From Craspedostauros australis (taxonomy: Eukaryota > Bacillariophyta > Bacillariophyceae > Mastogloiales > Achnanthaceae), in assembly GCA_026770025.1 (NCBI GenBank), contig JAMXDE010000068.1, positions 62,001-126,000 of the forward strand: a stretch of 64,000 nucleotides of DNA. Reading direction: 5' to 3'. The notes beneath the pieces are model-generated. The model was not told the DNA's origin, ran no database searches, and was given only the letters and a program-made list of their open reading frames with translations. A program made the translations under genes and the position numbers. Within the stretch, counting starts at the first letter, position 1, and each line of letters starts with the position of its first letter. Below, piece by piece: positions 10,228 through 20,805 of this stretch.

Positions 10228-10970
10228 AACGTGGGTGTGATGGGTGTGGAAGAACAAGGAATGAGAACCATCCTTCATTGACAACACACTAGACACAGTC
10301 AAGCTAGAGGTATGCGAACAAATCGGAATCCAAACACGGAAATGGCCAACATGAAGATCCATCACAAACATGCACATCTCTGGCAGAACGCAACACAACA
10401 CAAACAGTGGCAACATCGACATCAACTTCAACAGATCCGCACACCACAAACCATTTACATTGATTCTATTTGGACCTGTCACCAAGTCCAAACCATTCCT
10501 ACTGGCATCGTATTACCCCAAACACGATCAACCACGGATGACAGGCAGACGATTGAAGTGCGCCAACAATTCTTCACATCACCGAAAACAACGAACTGTT
10601 GATGTTGATGTCACACAGAACAACTACTCAACAACTATGGCAATACACATCCTCGTTCTGTGTAAGAGATCATGGTTGTACTTGCGTAGAACTACGTGCA
10701 TTGATGGAGGTGTCAGCCAATGTGTCATAGTCGTACGCATACATAACCAGGAAAGCAATGCATGGGTGAAACAACCAGCCACGCACAACGCCACATGCCG
10801 AAAAGGATGGATGAAGGCGACCATGGCAAGAGACGGAGATGGAGATGATGTTGATGATGACGCATGGAGCGATCGCAAACGTATCGCATCAATCGGCGAC
10901 ATCAGAAAGGAAGAAATCAAGGCAATCGCATAGGTAAACAATCACATGAACAATTGCAGTACCAACAACG
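10228..10970. other. Region upstream of the SRR1-like pseudogene
   Basis: A plus-strand frame (10,370-10,933) is open but shows no family resemblance and has skewed Thr/Asn/His-rich content. Its last part, ending in an Asp-rich stretch and KEEIKAIA, could be the decayed N-terminus of the SRR1-like gene that follows. Otherwise nothing recognisable. Confidence 0.35.
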
Positions 10971-11794
10971 GTGCCATCAACAACTGACATTCAATACCTG
11001 CTGGACGAGTGCATTCATGAGATCGGACGCAGCAGCTTCTTCGGGGCCTGGACCACCGGCTGTTCGGAGATACTCCTTCTATTACGCTACAACTGCACCC
11101 ACCATTACCACCAACGCCGGCTCATGCTGAAGCTCAAAGCGATGCATCACAGCCACAACTGCAAACGATGAGATGGAGGCACCGTGTCATCGGATCCACT
11201 AGTCGGAGAAATCATCTACCAAGGCATCAGCAACTTTCCTATGGCTCGCCATCCTTGCCGGCCGCATTGGGGCCCATGTGGCAGCTGGCGTTCGCTTGTG
11301 CCTTGCGTGATACCATCCAAACATGGCGGAAGCAACACCAACAAGCCAACAGTCGTGATACATACATCCTGCGCCGTCCAGTTGCAGTGGAGTACAACGA
11401 TCCATGCATGACGCCAGCGGATACCACCTTCCTTTTCCACACAATTCCTTCCGCACAACTCCTTCCACATCATTGAAACCAACGAACGCGGAAAGCATTT
11501 GATTGGCGACGACGATCTCGGCGACAACAGTGGTGGCCAGACCATCGTCGTCATGCCGCACTGCCCAATGATGCTGTATGGTACACCAACGTGCTGTTCA
11601 CTCACCGGGATCATCTGCTGCTCAGCGGCATGATCATCAGCAATGTATTGGCCAAAGACCATGCCTTGCTGTCCAGCCAGTCAGGCTGTGCTGCGAATGA
11701 TACGGTCGTGCATAGAACAGCACGCTGCGCGAGTCACCAAAGGCGAAATCCAACACTTGCCGGGCGCACCATTGGATGTATCACTGATGGCTAG
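10971..11794 (+). pseudogene. SRR1-like domain protein, broken gene
   Basis: Segments in two alternating plus frames line up with the SRR1-like domain in order. They are LLDECIHEIGRSSFFGAW (near 10,990), EIIYQGISNFPMAR (near 11,213), GPMWQLAFACALRD (near 11,270), VAVEYNDPCMTPADTTFLF (near 11,390), FHIIETNERGKHLIGDDDLG (near 11,465), GGQTIVVMPHCPMMLY (near 11,530) and YTNVLFTHRDHLLLSGMIIS (near 11,580). The QLAFACALRD, YNDP..TPAD and MPHCP..LY blocks are the family's signature. SRR1 proteins take part in circadian and light responses in plants and in haem-related regulation in other eukaryotes. About three frame changes and an in-frame TGA (11,169-11,171) separate the pieces. Short introns or assembly errors are alternatives to decay. 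Confidence 0.6.
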
Positions 11795-11927
11795 CTTACG
11801 AAATATGGTGGAGTAGTTACTTCTCTGATTACAGCCTCTTCATTTTCCTCTTCTTCATGACGCGCTCACGTCTCTGTCTACTGTTGTTGTGATTCACTCC
11901 TCTTCTCCAGCGGCAGCGCCATCGGCC

Positions 11928-13391
11928 TCAGCCAGGTGCGACGGACCGCACAAGGTTCATCAACGTTGCACGATCCATGTATGAATCCACTTGTGCTGTA
12001 CCCTCGCTTTCATCCACGACCTTGTACAAATCCATCATGGACATGGCACTGTACTTGTCATCAACTTCATTGCTTGCCGCTTTCCCACTGCAGATGGCCT
12101 GAATGCCTCCCATCAGGTGGGGATGTAGAATCAGCTTGCTGCAATCTTCACGAGCGAGTAAAGTCTGCATGTTTCGAGCTGCCATTCTCGTTGCTGCATC
12201 CTTCAACACCACGCAGTTGTGTTGATCAGCGAATATCACCATATCTACCACGGTGTCCTCTGTGAGATGAGCGCGGGCCAACTCTGCTTCAAGAACAAGC
12301 TTGAGTCGCCAGAAGCCGAACTCGTTGGCCACAAGGATCAGCTGTTGTAGATCGTCCTGTCCATCGAGGGTGGGAGTTGGCTGGTCAGCGCCATCATCAT
12401 CGTCATGAGCGCCATCGCGGGTATCAGTATCGTTGTCCGGAGCGCTGTGATCGAAGGATATCTCACCTGTGTAGATGCATTCGAGGACACGTTGGACATG
12501 TTTGGGTTGATGGTTGGGAAGAGGGATGAGCCTGCGGGTGAGGGCATTGGCAGAATCAGTGTTGTCATCAGTGCCGTCATCGACATGCTGATGTTGGATT
12601 CCCGAGTCGATCAATGTCTGAATGGACGGAACAGTGACCATGAGGACTCCGGAGTTTGCTTTGATTGGCTGTTGTTCGTCGCCTTGTCCGCACAGGAAGG
12701 TGATGTCTGCGTTGGCCTCAGAACGAACAGCGCTGCGACGATCTTGGCCGATGCTGATGTTGGTTGTTGTGTGGAGTTTAGGATTGTCGTGCTTGGTTGG
12801 TGTTGTGATGGTGTTTGTGTGGCTTTGCTTGCGCACCTGCGTCTCTGTTTGCAGCTGTGTCTGCAGTTGCAAGTTGCGTTGACTGAGATGACCGAGACGC
12901 TTCATGATTGATGTCATCATCTTGACCTGCTTGTCGGCTTTGATTAATTCGACGGGTGTTTTGTTGTCGTTGTTTTGGATGTCGATATTGACCTTGGTTG
13001 ATTCGATGAGGTACTCGACGCATTCAGACTGGCCCCAGTAGCATGCATAGTGAAGTGGAGTGTTGCCATCGTTGTTCTTGCAGTTGACATCGGCGTTGCA
13101 TGTTTCGATAAGGTACTCGACGCATTCAGAATAGCCTTCAATGCATGCTAGGTGAAGTGGAGTGTCGCCATCGTTGTTCTTGCAGTTGACATCGGCGTTG
13201 CATGTTTCGATTAGGTACTTGACACACTCCAGGCTGCCATAGTAGCATGCTTTATGAAGGGGAGTGAAGCCAAGGCTGCCTTTGACCGTGTTGACATCAC
13301 GTCCTTCGTTCTGCTCCTTCCATTTCTTCAACACCGACAGATCACCTGTCCAGGCAGCATTAAGGAGTTGTAGGTCTGAGACATTTGGCAT
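11928..13391 (-). CDS. Ankyrin-repeat and BTB/POZ domain protein (487 aa)
   Basis: The N-terminal half holds about four ankyrin repeats: the LLNAAWTGDLSVLKKW start, GFTPLHKACYYGSLECVKYL, GDTPLHLACIEGYSECVEYL and GNTPLHYACYWGQSECVEYL, with CNADVNCKNNDG spacers repeated almost exactly. A Gln-rich linker (about 165-200) follows. Next comes a BTB domain from ADITFLCG to LECIYTGEISF, with a long Asp-rich insert, then DLQQLILVANEFGFWRLKLV. Such proteins commonly act as substrate adaptors for cullin-3 ubiquitin ligases; that role is inferred. I start at MPNVSDLQLL (13,391): the frame stays open to 13,817, but that extension runs into the TIR of transposon D. D lies only about 385 bp upstream and may affect the promoter. 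Confidence 0.8.
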   Translation of the reverse strand: MPNVSDLQLLNAAWTGDLSVLKKWKEQNEGRDVNTVKGSLGFTPLHKACYYGSLECVKYLIETCNADVNCKNNDGDTPLHLACIEGYSECVEYLIETCNADVNCKNNDGNTPLHYACYWGQSECVEYLIESTKVNIDIQNNDNKTPVELIKADKQVKMMTSIMKRLGHLSQRNLQLQTQLQTETQVRKQSHTNTITTPTKHDNPKLHTTTNISIGQDRRSAVRSEANADITFLCGQGDEQQPIKANSGVLMVTVPSIQTLIDSGIQHQHVDDGTDDNTDSANALTRRLIPLPNHQPKHVQRVLECIYTGEISFDHSAPDNDTDTRDGAHDDDDGADQPTPTLDGQDDLQQLILVANEFGFWRLKLVLEAELARAHLTEDTVVDMVIFADQHNCVVLKDAATRMAARNMQTLLAREDCSKLILHPHLMGGIQAICSGKAASNEVDDKYSAMSMMDLYKVVDESEGTAQVDSYMDRATLMNLVRSVAPG

Positions 13392-13776
13392 GTTGGTCGT
13401 TGGTTGTTGAGCTGTTGGTAGACAAACAATTGCTGGATGATTGCTCAATGTGTTCACGGTCTTATGATGAAGATGCTGACTGATGGTATGAGACCAAACT
13501 GTTGCAAGGAATAGCAAGGTTGTCGTTGTCTTGTTCGCACGTTCTGTTTCTCTGTTCCATGATCGCACTCTGGTTTGTCGTGGAAGAACTGGTTGGTGCG
13601 GATCCTTCTCGACATCCACCACAAAACACACACACACACAAACAACACGAAAGAAACACGAAGAAGGAATCCGTGGGATCGAACTCGATGATCTTGAGTC
13701 CATTGAGTCATTCGACAGAACCTGCCCTGTTTGTGCCAAACTGTGCCGGATCGCTGGGTGTGCGTCCAACGGCCTG
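13392..13776. other. Upstream region of the BTB gene up to transposon D
   Basis: Open on the minus strand but with no family content. It includes an ACACACAC/AACACGAAAG stretch at about 13,620-13,660. The last three bases (CTG, 13,774-13,776) are the proposed left target duplication of D. Probably promoter and 5' untranslated sequence of the ankyrin-BTB gene. Confidence 0.5.
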
Positions 13777-14136
13777 GGGCTTCCGGTAAAACGGACTATC
13801 GGACTAACGAACAGCATCTCTATTTGGTTAACGGATAATGTTAGTCGTGAATGCGAAATGCTTAGTCCTGGTTGGAATGTCGTACTTGGAATTTATGGTT
13901 TTATCAATCCGTGATTGAATTATCTCTAGCCAACAGCGAAAAAGATGCCCTATTTAGAGCACGTTTTGAAAAGATTCCCTATGAGCCGCCTTAGTGAGTC
14001 GACCTGCACTTTGTTACGGGACTCAAGAACATTTTTTCAGTAGATCCAAACCAAGCATATAATCGTATTCTCCCACCTCTCCTTATAAATAATTAACCAT
14101 TACATTTTTGAGATAGATCCTATTTTAAGTTTTATG
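13777..14136. repeat. Left terminal inverted repeat of transposon D
   Basis: About 360 bp. The inner 170 bp (from GTGAGTCGACCTGCACTTTG to the TAAGTTTTATG end) match the complement of 31,291-31,507 with few differences. The outer half matches the right end of D2 closely but the right end of D only loosely. Confidence 0.8.
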
Positions 14137-14640
14137 CATATTCAAAGGTTTTCTGAAGTCGTATGGGTCGATCCCCATGAAATTCCTAGTTGTTTCGCAG
14201 AAAGTTCGATCATGTTCTCATGCATTTATCGTATGGTATCCAGTCACGGAATAGACGCCGGGATTGTCGTTCGTTTGGTACGCGTGAAATACACGTTAGC
14301 ATCTGCGACATGATCTCACATTTTGCTCGTCACAAAACACATCACACAAAACACATCACACAAAACACATCACACATCATCGGCATCTGTTCACAAATTC
14401 AGGCATCATCGCCACACTTTCGCTCCATTTCGCAACTTTCTTTGCCAATGTCATGTGTACTCTTTGTTGTGTTCCATGCTTGTGCTCGCCCTAGTAGTGT
14501 AGTAGTAGTAATAGTTGCTGTGGCTGTCAATGAATGGTGGCCTTTCATCCCATGCTCTCCTCTCCTCACTTCGTCTCAGACCTGTGCAGATCATCACATC
14601 CGACCAAATAGCAACTACACTCTCCACCAACAATTCCACC
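14137..14640 (+). promoter_or_regulatory. Leader region of the D transposase gene
   Basis: Between the TIR and the start codon. It includes three copies of a 14-bp CACAAAACACATCA unit at about 14,333-14,376. No gene is seen. By position it should hold the transposase promoter, but no specific element is recognised. Confidence 0.4.
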
Positions 14641-17600
14641 ATGTTTCCCTCTGCTGCTGCCAAGGCCCTTTCCAAGGATGGCAACCCCTCCCCCAGTAAG
14701 AAACCACGTTCTCTTTACCCTGTATCTCCTCCCTTCGATTCGAAGGGGTTCCTGCTGCCAACTGCGGAGCAACTGTTGCCTGACAAGCCCTCTGCTACGT
14801 TGAGGAAGCCGAGCATCATCACGCAAGTGATTGATGTGAAGCCGATGCTCGCAGCAGAGGGCAGCCTCGTCCCGAACAGTACGCATGCGCACGCTCGCGA
14901 GCTGCATGTGTACGTTCACATCCTCGACAACAACGGAGGCGTCTTCGACGACTCCAATGTCAGGGTGCGTTCGGAGGGACGAGGTGTCGGCGATTGTACG
15001 TCGGTGAGCGTTATCGTGAACGCGCCACCCCCGCCTGCTGCAGCTGATGTTGCACCACCTGTCGAGCCTGCCCCACCGGCGAGGCTCCCTCGTCGCTGCA
15101 ATGCTGTTGTTGCTGGTGTCTACGCAGACACCTCCAACGACAGCGACACCACCTACGACGACAACGACAGGGGTGAACGAACGCGCGCCAGCAGGAACAG
15201 GAGAGGAGGTCAGTTCGGGTTTGATCCGGAAGAGGCGGGAAACTGGAGGCGCGATGCCATTGTTCGTGTCATGGCAGTGCTTGGATCTAACCTAGATCCT
15301 GAACTGTTGTACCACATGCCCAAAACAGGATTCGTTCTTGACAGCAACGGTGATAGGACAACATGGTGGAACTTGACACGCGTGTGGGTCACTGTGGCTA
15401 CTGCACTCTGGGGTGTCTTGCTCCCTCAGGAGGAGTTGCCAACTCGTCAGATGAAACAGGTGGTGGGGTTTGTCCGCGCTCGCGTGGACCTGCCGCCGCC
15501 TGCACTCGGTTCAAATCTGTACACCCTGTGTGTGAGGGGGGAAAAGACAATTGCTAACGTGGCGAGAGCCGTTCTCGCTGCATCTACTTCATGCAACAAC
15601 GTCACTGCAATCCTGTCTCGTCATGTGGAAATCATGCCAGAGGAACAACGTGTTCGTGTCGCACCCGCACGCGCCACTAACACTAGGAGTCAACTAACAA
15701 CGTTGCGACGCGCCTTCGACATATTCAGCTGTGGCGGGATCATTCCGCCCAAGGTTCTACAGTATCGTGTGCGTGCTTGCAATCTGTCTGGTGTGACGTC
15801 GTTTCTCATGACCACCACTACGTACAAGGCAGGGTTGAGTCACACGGTACAGTTTGGAGGTGTCAAATTTGAAAATGTCCCCGTGTTCGATCGCGGAAGC
15901 ACGACCATCGAACAACTATTCGGCATGTACTCATCCACGACCAACAACCCAGTGGGAATGCCCGTTTTCACCCTCATCACTAACCTACTCACACGCAAAA
16001 GCAAGATCAAGACGGGCCTCTCTTCCTTCGAAAGCTACTTCTGGATGGCGACGGAGAAACTCAAACAGGCGATTTCGCGCCTAGTAGACCTACTGAAGGC
16101 TAAGTATGAAACAGACGGGGAGGAACAAAACGATGCCAATGACGAGAGCGACAACCACAACGACGAGCCAGATGACGTCATCGCGCCACATGTGCGCACA
16201 GCCGATTCCCTCTTGCATGCACTCGAACTGCTTGTTGTGTTCCTCAAATGGGAATTCACCGCCTCCCACATGCAGCTTCAGTGTGACGATCCCATGCATT
16301 CGGCTGCGTTCGCACTCATCACAGGAAAGGAGAAGAAGGCAACAACCACATCAACCAATCAACGCAAACCACGCACCAACAAGCACAAGCGCAAGAAGAC
16401 CGCCACCATCACAAATGACACTCCAACCATCACAATTGACATTCCTCCCACCACCTCAACCGAACAACCGTGTAAAGTATGCAACCGTTGTGGATCAGCA
16501 ATGCGATTTGTGAATGATCGTTTCGTTCCTTTTGTCACAATGCTTAAGGACAACGAACTCGCAGAACACAAGGACGAATTGCAATCAATGCTCGCGGCGG
16601 CACCGGGATTCGCCAACGAAATTGTTAACTACATGGCTCACAAAGTGCGTGCCAAAGTGCAATTCCGACAAATCGCTTTTTATCAATCTGAGCTCAATGA
16701 TAAGCCTGAAAGAGCCTATGTGGTACTCGACCATAAGCAAAAAATTCTACCAACAGGCCAAGGCGAAGCCCAACAAGAATATTGGGGGAAGAAGGGGATG
16801 TCACTGCTCGGGGCAATGGTCATCACGTGTCGCAACGACATTTTTACTTATCGGTTCATTGACATTGTGGTCGATGGAAGACCGACACAAGACACACTTC
16901 AAGTTGGTGGACTGCTGGAGATCGTGCAAAAAAAGGTCAAAGACATTCATCCATCCGTGACTGAAATCATCCTACAGAGCGATAACGCGTGTTGCTTCGC
17001 CAGTCACGAGCACATCGCGCTCATCACGTCCAAACTCAACAAGAACCTTGCGACACGAAACGTGGCCAAAATCATCCTGTGGATCTACACGGAGGCCCAA
17101 ACCGGTAAGAGCATGCTGGACACCCACTTCGCGTACATCACCCGTGTACTGCGAAAATACGTGCAAAGTGGCAAGGACATCAAGACCCCTTTCCAAGTCT
17201 TCCTCGCGCTCCAAGCCGGCAGCATCGCAGGGACGACCACGGTACTTGCCAATGCAGAGGCCCTCCAAGGCAACATCACGACGCTTCCTGGCGCACCAAA
17301 AAGACGATTCTGCGCGAATGGGCAACAGGTACGTCAAACTCACGAGGTGAAGTATGATGATGACCAGGCGCGGTTGGTGGCTGCATCTGGTATCACGGAA
17401 GAAGTCGTGGTCAAGAGCACCGAATGGGAAGGCTGGAGCATCAACAAGTTGGGTGTCGTCCCTGCCCATTCGCACACGTCCGACAAGCTGCCAATCACGT
17501 CCGAATCGTCCAGGAAAACGGACAAGACGCGCAAAATGGGGCGCACAGCAACAGAGAGCAAGGCGTTCGCGATTGGCAAAGCCCTCCAAGACGGACAACA

Positions 17601-17910
17601 ACATCTACCATCCGATCACACCACAGCACTACAAGACCAGACCGCGGAAACCGAACACCCACCACTCGCAGGGACACCCGGCAAGTGCATCAAATACTTC
17701 AGTTTACGACTAGTACGACTCAAAAGTGGTTTTTGTCGTTTGTTGTGTTTCTTCGTTGTTTGTGAGATGTTGACAAAGCAAATGTTGCAGCGACGTCTTC
17801 GTTTGACTCATTGATATTACTACTTTATCAGTCGGTGTTACTCGGACAAATTTAGTCATTGCTTCCGTTCGGTTGAAGTGTCATCGAGTCCCGTCGAACC
17901 TGCTTCCTTT

Positions 17911-18064
17911 TGCATTTAATGCATTTGGAGTGCATTTAATGCACTTGGGGTTCAAAAAATGCATTTGAAGTGCATTAAATGCAAATGGAGTGCATTAAAT
18001 GCAATCGGGGTGCATTAAATGCATTTGGGGTTCAAAAAATGCATTTGAAGTGCATTAAATGCAC
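17911..18064. repeat. Subterminal array of element B (left in window orientation)
   Basis: About eight 20-bp units of the TGCATTTAATGCAC family, complementary in orientation to the right array of element A. Confidence 0.9.
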
Positions 18065-18314
18065 TTGATCGGTTTTGCTGTCCACAATTCGTGAATGGAT
18101 CCTCCTGGCGTCAACTCGCCACATCCAACCACTGGGCGCAAAACTGGTGGTTGCATGAGCCAGACGTACTGTTTGCGAACGGAAGGTGGCCGTGGCGATG
18201 AAGAACAATTCTCCTGCTGCCAATTCAGTGGTTCTTGCAAGCCCCATGCTGCGTACCATCGTGTTTTCTGTAAGCCCCATGCTGGGTACCGTCATGTTTT
18301 CCTGAATATAGCGA

Positions 18315-19611
18315 ATCGGACAACACTACTTTCTTAGCAAACGATGTAACGTGTTGTCAAATAGGGTAATACATATTTAGCTAGTGTCTACGACACAAAT
18401 ACTGGCTGGCTTGTCCTCAACGCGGACAAAAGGCATGACGTCATTGACGGTCGATGACAGACCGAAATTGTATTCAATGGTGTGGATGGTGATGTCGTGA
18501 CAGGTCCAGTGCCATGTCGGTTGCTCACGCTGTTGGTGATTTGGCTCCTTTGGGTGTTTCCTCCTGCCAATGTTGTGTCAAGCAGCAAAGCATTGGTGGT
18601 GTCATCCCTACATGTCGGCCACACCAGCCACACGTGTGAATGCTACACAACATAATATTATGTAATGTAATGGAGGGCAGTGACTTATCCTTTGCTATGC
18701 ACAACAAAATACAATACTAAATAATACTTGGCTTAGTTTGTGAATGTTCTACAAAGTCCTGCACAACCTACTTTGTTCCCCTTGGACATGGGACACCATA
18801 ATCATCTGCTGAGCTGTTGACATGGTGCAGAAAGAGACTGGTGACAGTAGTGTTGTCATCCTTGTTGTTTCTTGCATCGTGATTCAAGTGCTTGTGGATT
18901 CAATACCACTGAAACAAGAAGTAAAGAGGGGGAGCAGATGAGCAACGGTTCAAAGCCAATGATGGCCATTGGCGACAACGAGCAGAGAGGAGGTCCAAAC
19001 ACACAGGCAGGGAATAGACCTGAAGCAAGGACGAGGCTGTACTATAGAGTAGGTATATGGAGGGAAGGAAGTGTGTGCTGATTGATATGTGGACAAAGCT
19101 GAACGTCCTGGACCATGAACAGCAGCGGACCGAGAACAAGGCATGATGCAGCTTGAGTTAAGGGTGAGGGCAAAGGTTGAATTGGGGTGTACCATCCTTG
19201 GGTAGCATGGAGCCTGCAACCTGCTCACCACCATATGTATTCTTCTCCACATGGGTTCCATTGATCCAAAGCCCAGACAAAGCAGCAGCCTTGGCATGCC
19301 CACTGCCACCACGCAATCCTCAACATGTTGTTACAAGTAACCGCCTCACCCACGTGAAATGTGAGTGTGTCGATGATAGACATGACTGGTCAGCACGTCA
19401 AAACACGACTGACGATTCCCAACCCCATTTGCCCTCCACCGTCCGCACGCTGGACGCGTTTAGGCAAAGGCTAATGCGAAAAAATAACTTTGTAACTATA
19501 CGGCTGAGGAGTCTATAACTTCACGCAAATACCCAATACAGCATAATAGGATGAATTCAGTGCTGAAATAATGTATCAGAACGAAGTTTCAATCGTATCC
19601 TGAATGGGTCT
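18315..19611 (-). mobile_element. Element-C-related segment inside element B
   Basis: Complement of the segment at 8258-9541 in element A, ending in TCCTGAATGGGTCT at 19,611. Like A's copy it lacks the LINE-2 insertion and C's last ~45 bp. Confidence 0.7.
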
Positions 19612-19903
19612 TATGCTCACGCTGGGTCCACACAGCAAACAACTCGAGTCTGTTGTCCATTTGGTATTGGAGAATCACACACAGAGCCTCGAATGGGTGC
19701 ACATGGCACTGGTGGCCATGGCGAACAGTGTCGCTCATGGTCTTCAGGTTCTTGATTCGGCAGTTCAAACGCTCGGCAACGAGCGCGGCTCTTGAACTTT
19801 GCACCATCTTTTCGCGAACAATCCTGTCCTCGGGGCCTGCACACCAATCGCCAACCCACACACAAACAGCTCAAGCGAGTCCCGCGACCTGTGTGCTTCC
19901 ACC

Positions 19904-20054
19904 AAAAAATGCATTTGGTGTGCAAAAAATGCATTTGCAGTGCATTAAATGCACTTGGAGTTCAAAAAATGCACTTGAAGTGCATTAAATGCAAATGGAG
20001 TGCATTAAATGCAAATGCAGTGCATTAAATGCATTTGGAGTGCATTAAATGCAC
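19904..20054. repeat. Subterminal array of element B (right in window orientation)
   Basis: About seven to eight 20-bp units, including TGCAAAAAATGCA forms. Counterpart of the left array of element A. Confidence 0.9.
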
Positions 20055-20805
20055 TTTCAGTTGTGCATCAGATTGATTCGTGACTTAAACAACTACAGTC
20101 ACAACGGCGGTCATTGGACACCAGTATACGATCTCGTTAAATAGAATACTTAACGACACGACATTCACCGGTCATTTTCAGCGAATGCAACGACACAGAT
20201 TGTGGAGGCAAGACTAATTCGATTAAACAGCCTCGATTCATCTCCATGGTCAAGTGAGTCAAACGACGAACATTTCAATGGACTTGCCGGGTGTCCCAGT
20301 GCCAGGTTGGGCAAGCAAAACAACACGGACCAACACCAAACTACCAGACTACATCGCGGACAAGTTGAAGGACATCTGTGAAGCGTCCGCGAAGGACCCA
20401 AAAAACAGGCCATCGGAGCACGAAGCACACGAGAAACTGATGAACAACGCAAGAACCAAAACTGACTGGTACGTGCAACTGCACGCAAATCCCATGCGTG
20501 TCAAATCGTCGCTGTTTGCGGCGTACAGTGCCAAACAACGCAAAGAAAAGAAGGAGGCTGCCCTCATCAAGACAGAAACCACCACAACACCGACCACCAC
20601 CACCAACACAACAAGCACAGCAACAGCATCTGTAATCGTGGTGGCCCCCAATGCGCCAGCTGCAACAGAGGAGGAACGAATCGAAGAGGAGTTGCAGAGA
20701 GAGGAAGAGGAATTGGAGAATCAGAGGTGGTGTGATGCTCACACAGTGAAGGCGAATGCAGAAAGTGAGGCTGTGTTGGATGATGATGGCACGAAAATTT
20801 TGTGA

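Larger units (their letters stand above)
17672..20296 (-). mobile_element. Element B: sister copy of element A inserted in the D transposase gene
   Basis: The ends GGACACCCGGCAAGT (17,672 and the complement ending 20,296) are flanked by CAG at 17,669-17,671 and 20,297-20,299. The structure repeats element A in reverse: terminal ~240 bp, array 17,911-18,064, a C-related centre (about 18,315-19,611), array 19,904-20,054, terminal ~240 bp. Overall similarity to A is high but clearly below identity. No transposase gene. The insertion separates the catalytic part of the D transposase from its C-terminal block. Confidence 0.85.
14641..20805 (+). pseudogene. DDE-type transposase-like gene of transposon D, split by element B (exonic parts 14,641-17,671 and 20,300-20,805)
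   Basis: The ATG at 14,641 has a CCACC context. The N-terminus (about 1-250) is Pro/Ser-rich and low complexity; a Cys cluster CKVCNRC lies at 611-617. The probable catalytic core has VVLDHKQKI (D697), then KKGMSLLGAMV, QSDNA (D781) and TEAQTGKSMLDTHFA (E818). This gives D-83-D-36-E in an RNase-H-like layout known from several eukaryotic transposase families. A C-terminal block, TKLPDYIADKLKDICEASA to DWYVQLHANPMRVKSS, lies beyond the insertion and is followed by an acidic coil. Both parts are open. Counting the CAG duplication once, the two parts are in the same frame (1178 codons), so B is the only break seen. The superfamily is not identified. Confidence 0.65.

Noticed and set aside
13392-13817. 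N-terminal extension of the ankyrin-BTB protein
   Set aside because: The extra ~140 residues are low-complexity and begin inside the TIR of transposon D. The domain content begins at the ATG at 13,391.
17672-17814. Read-through end of the transposase frame into element B
   Set aside because: These codons translate the TIR of element B. The real C-terminus lies beyond B at 20,300-20,805.
20254-20299. Start codon MSQTTNIS for a separate gene at 20,254-20,805
   Set aside because: The ATG lies inside element B. The sequence after 20,300 continues the split transposase in frame.
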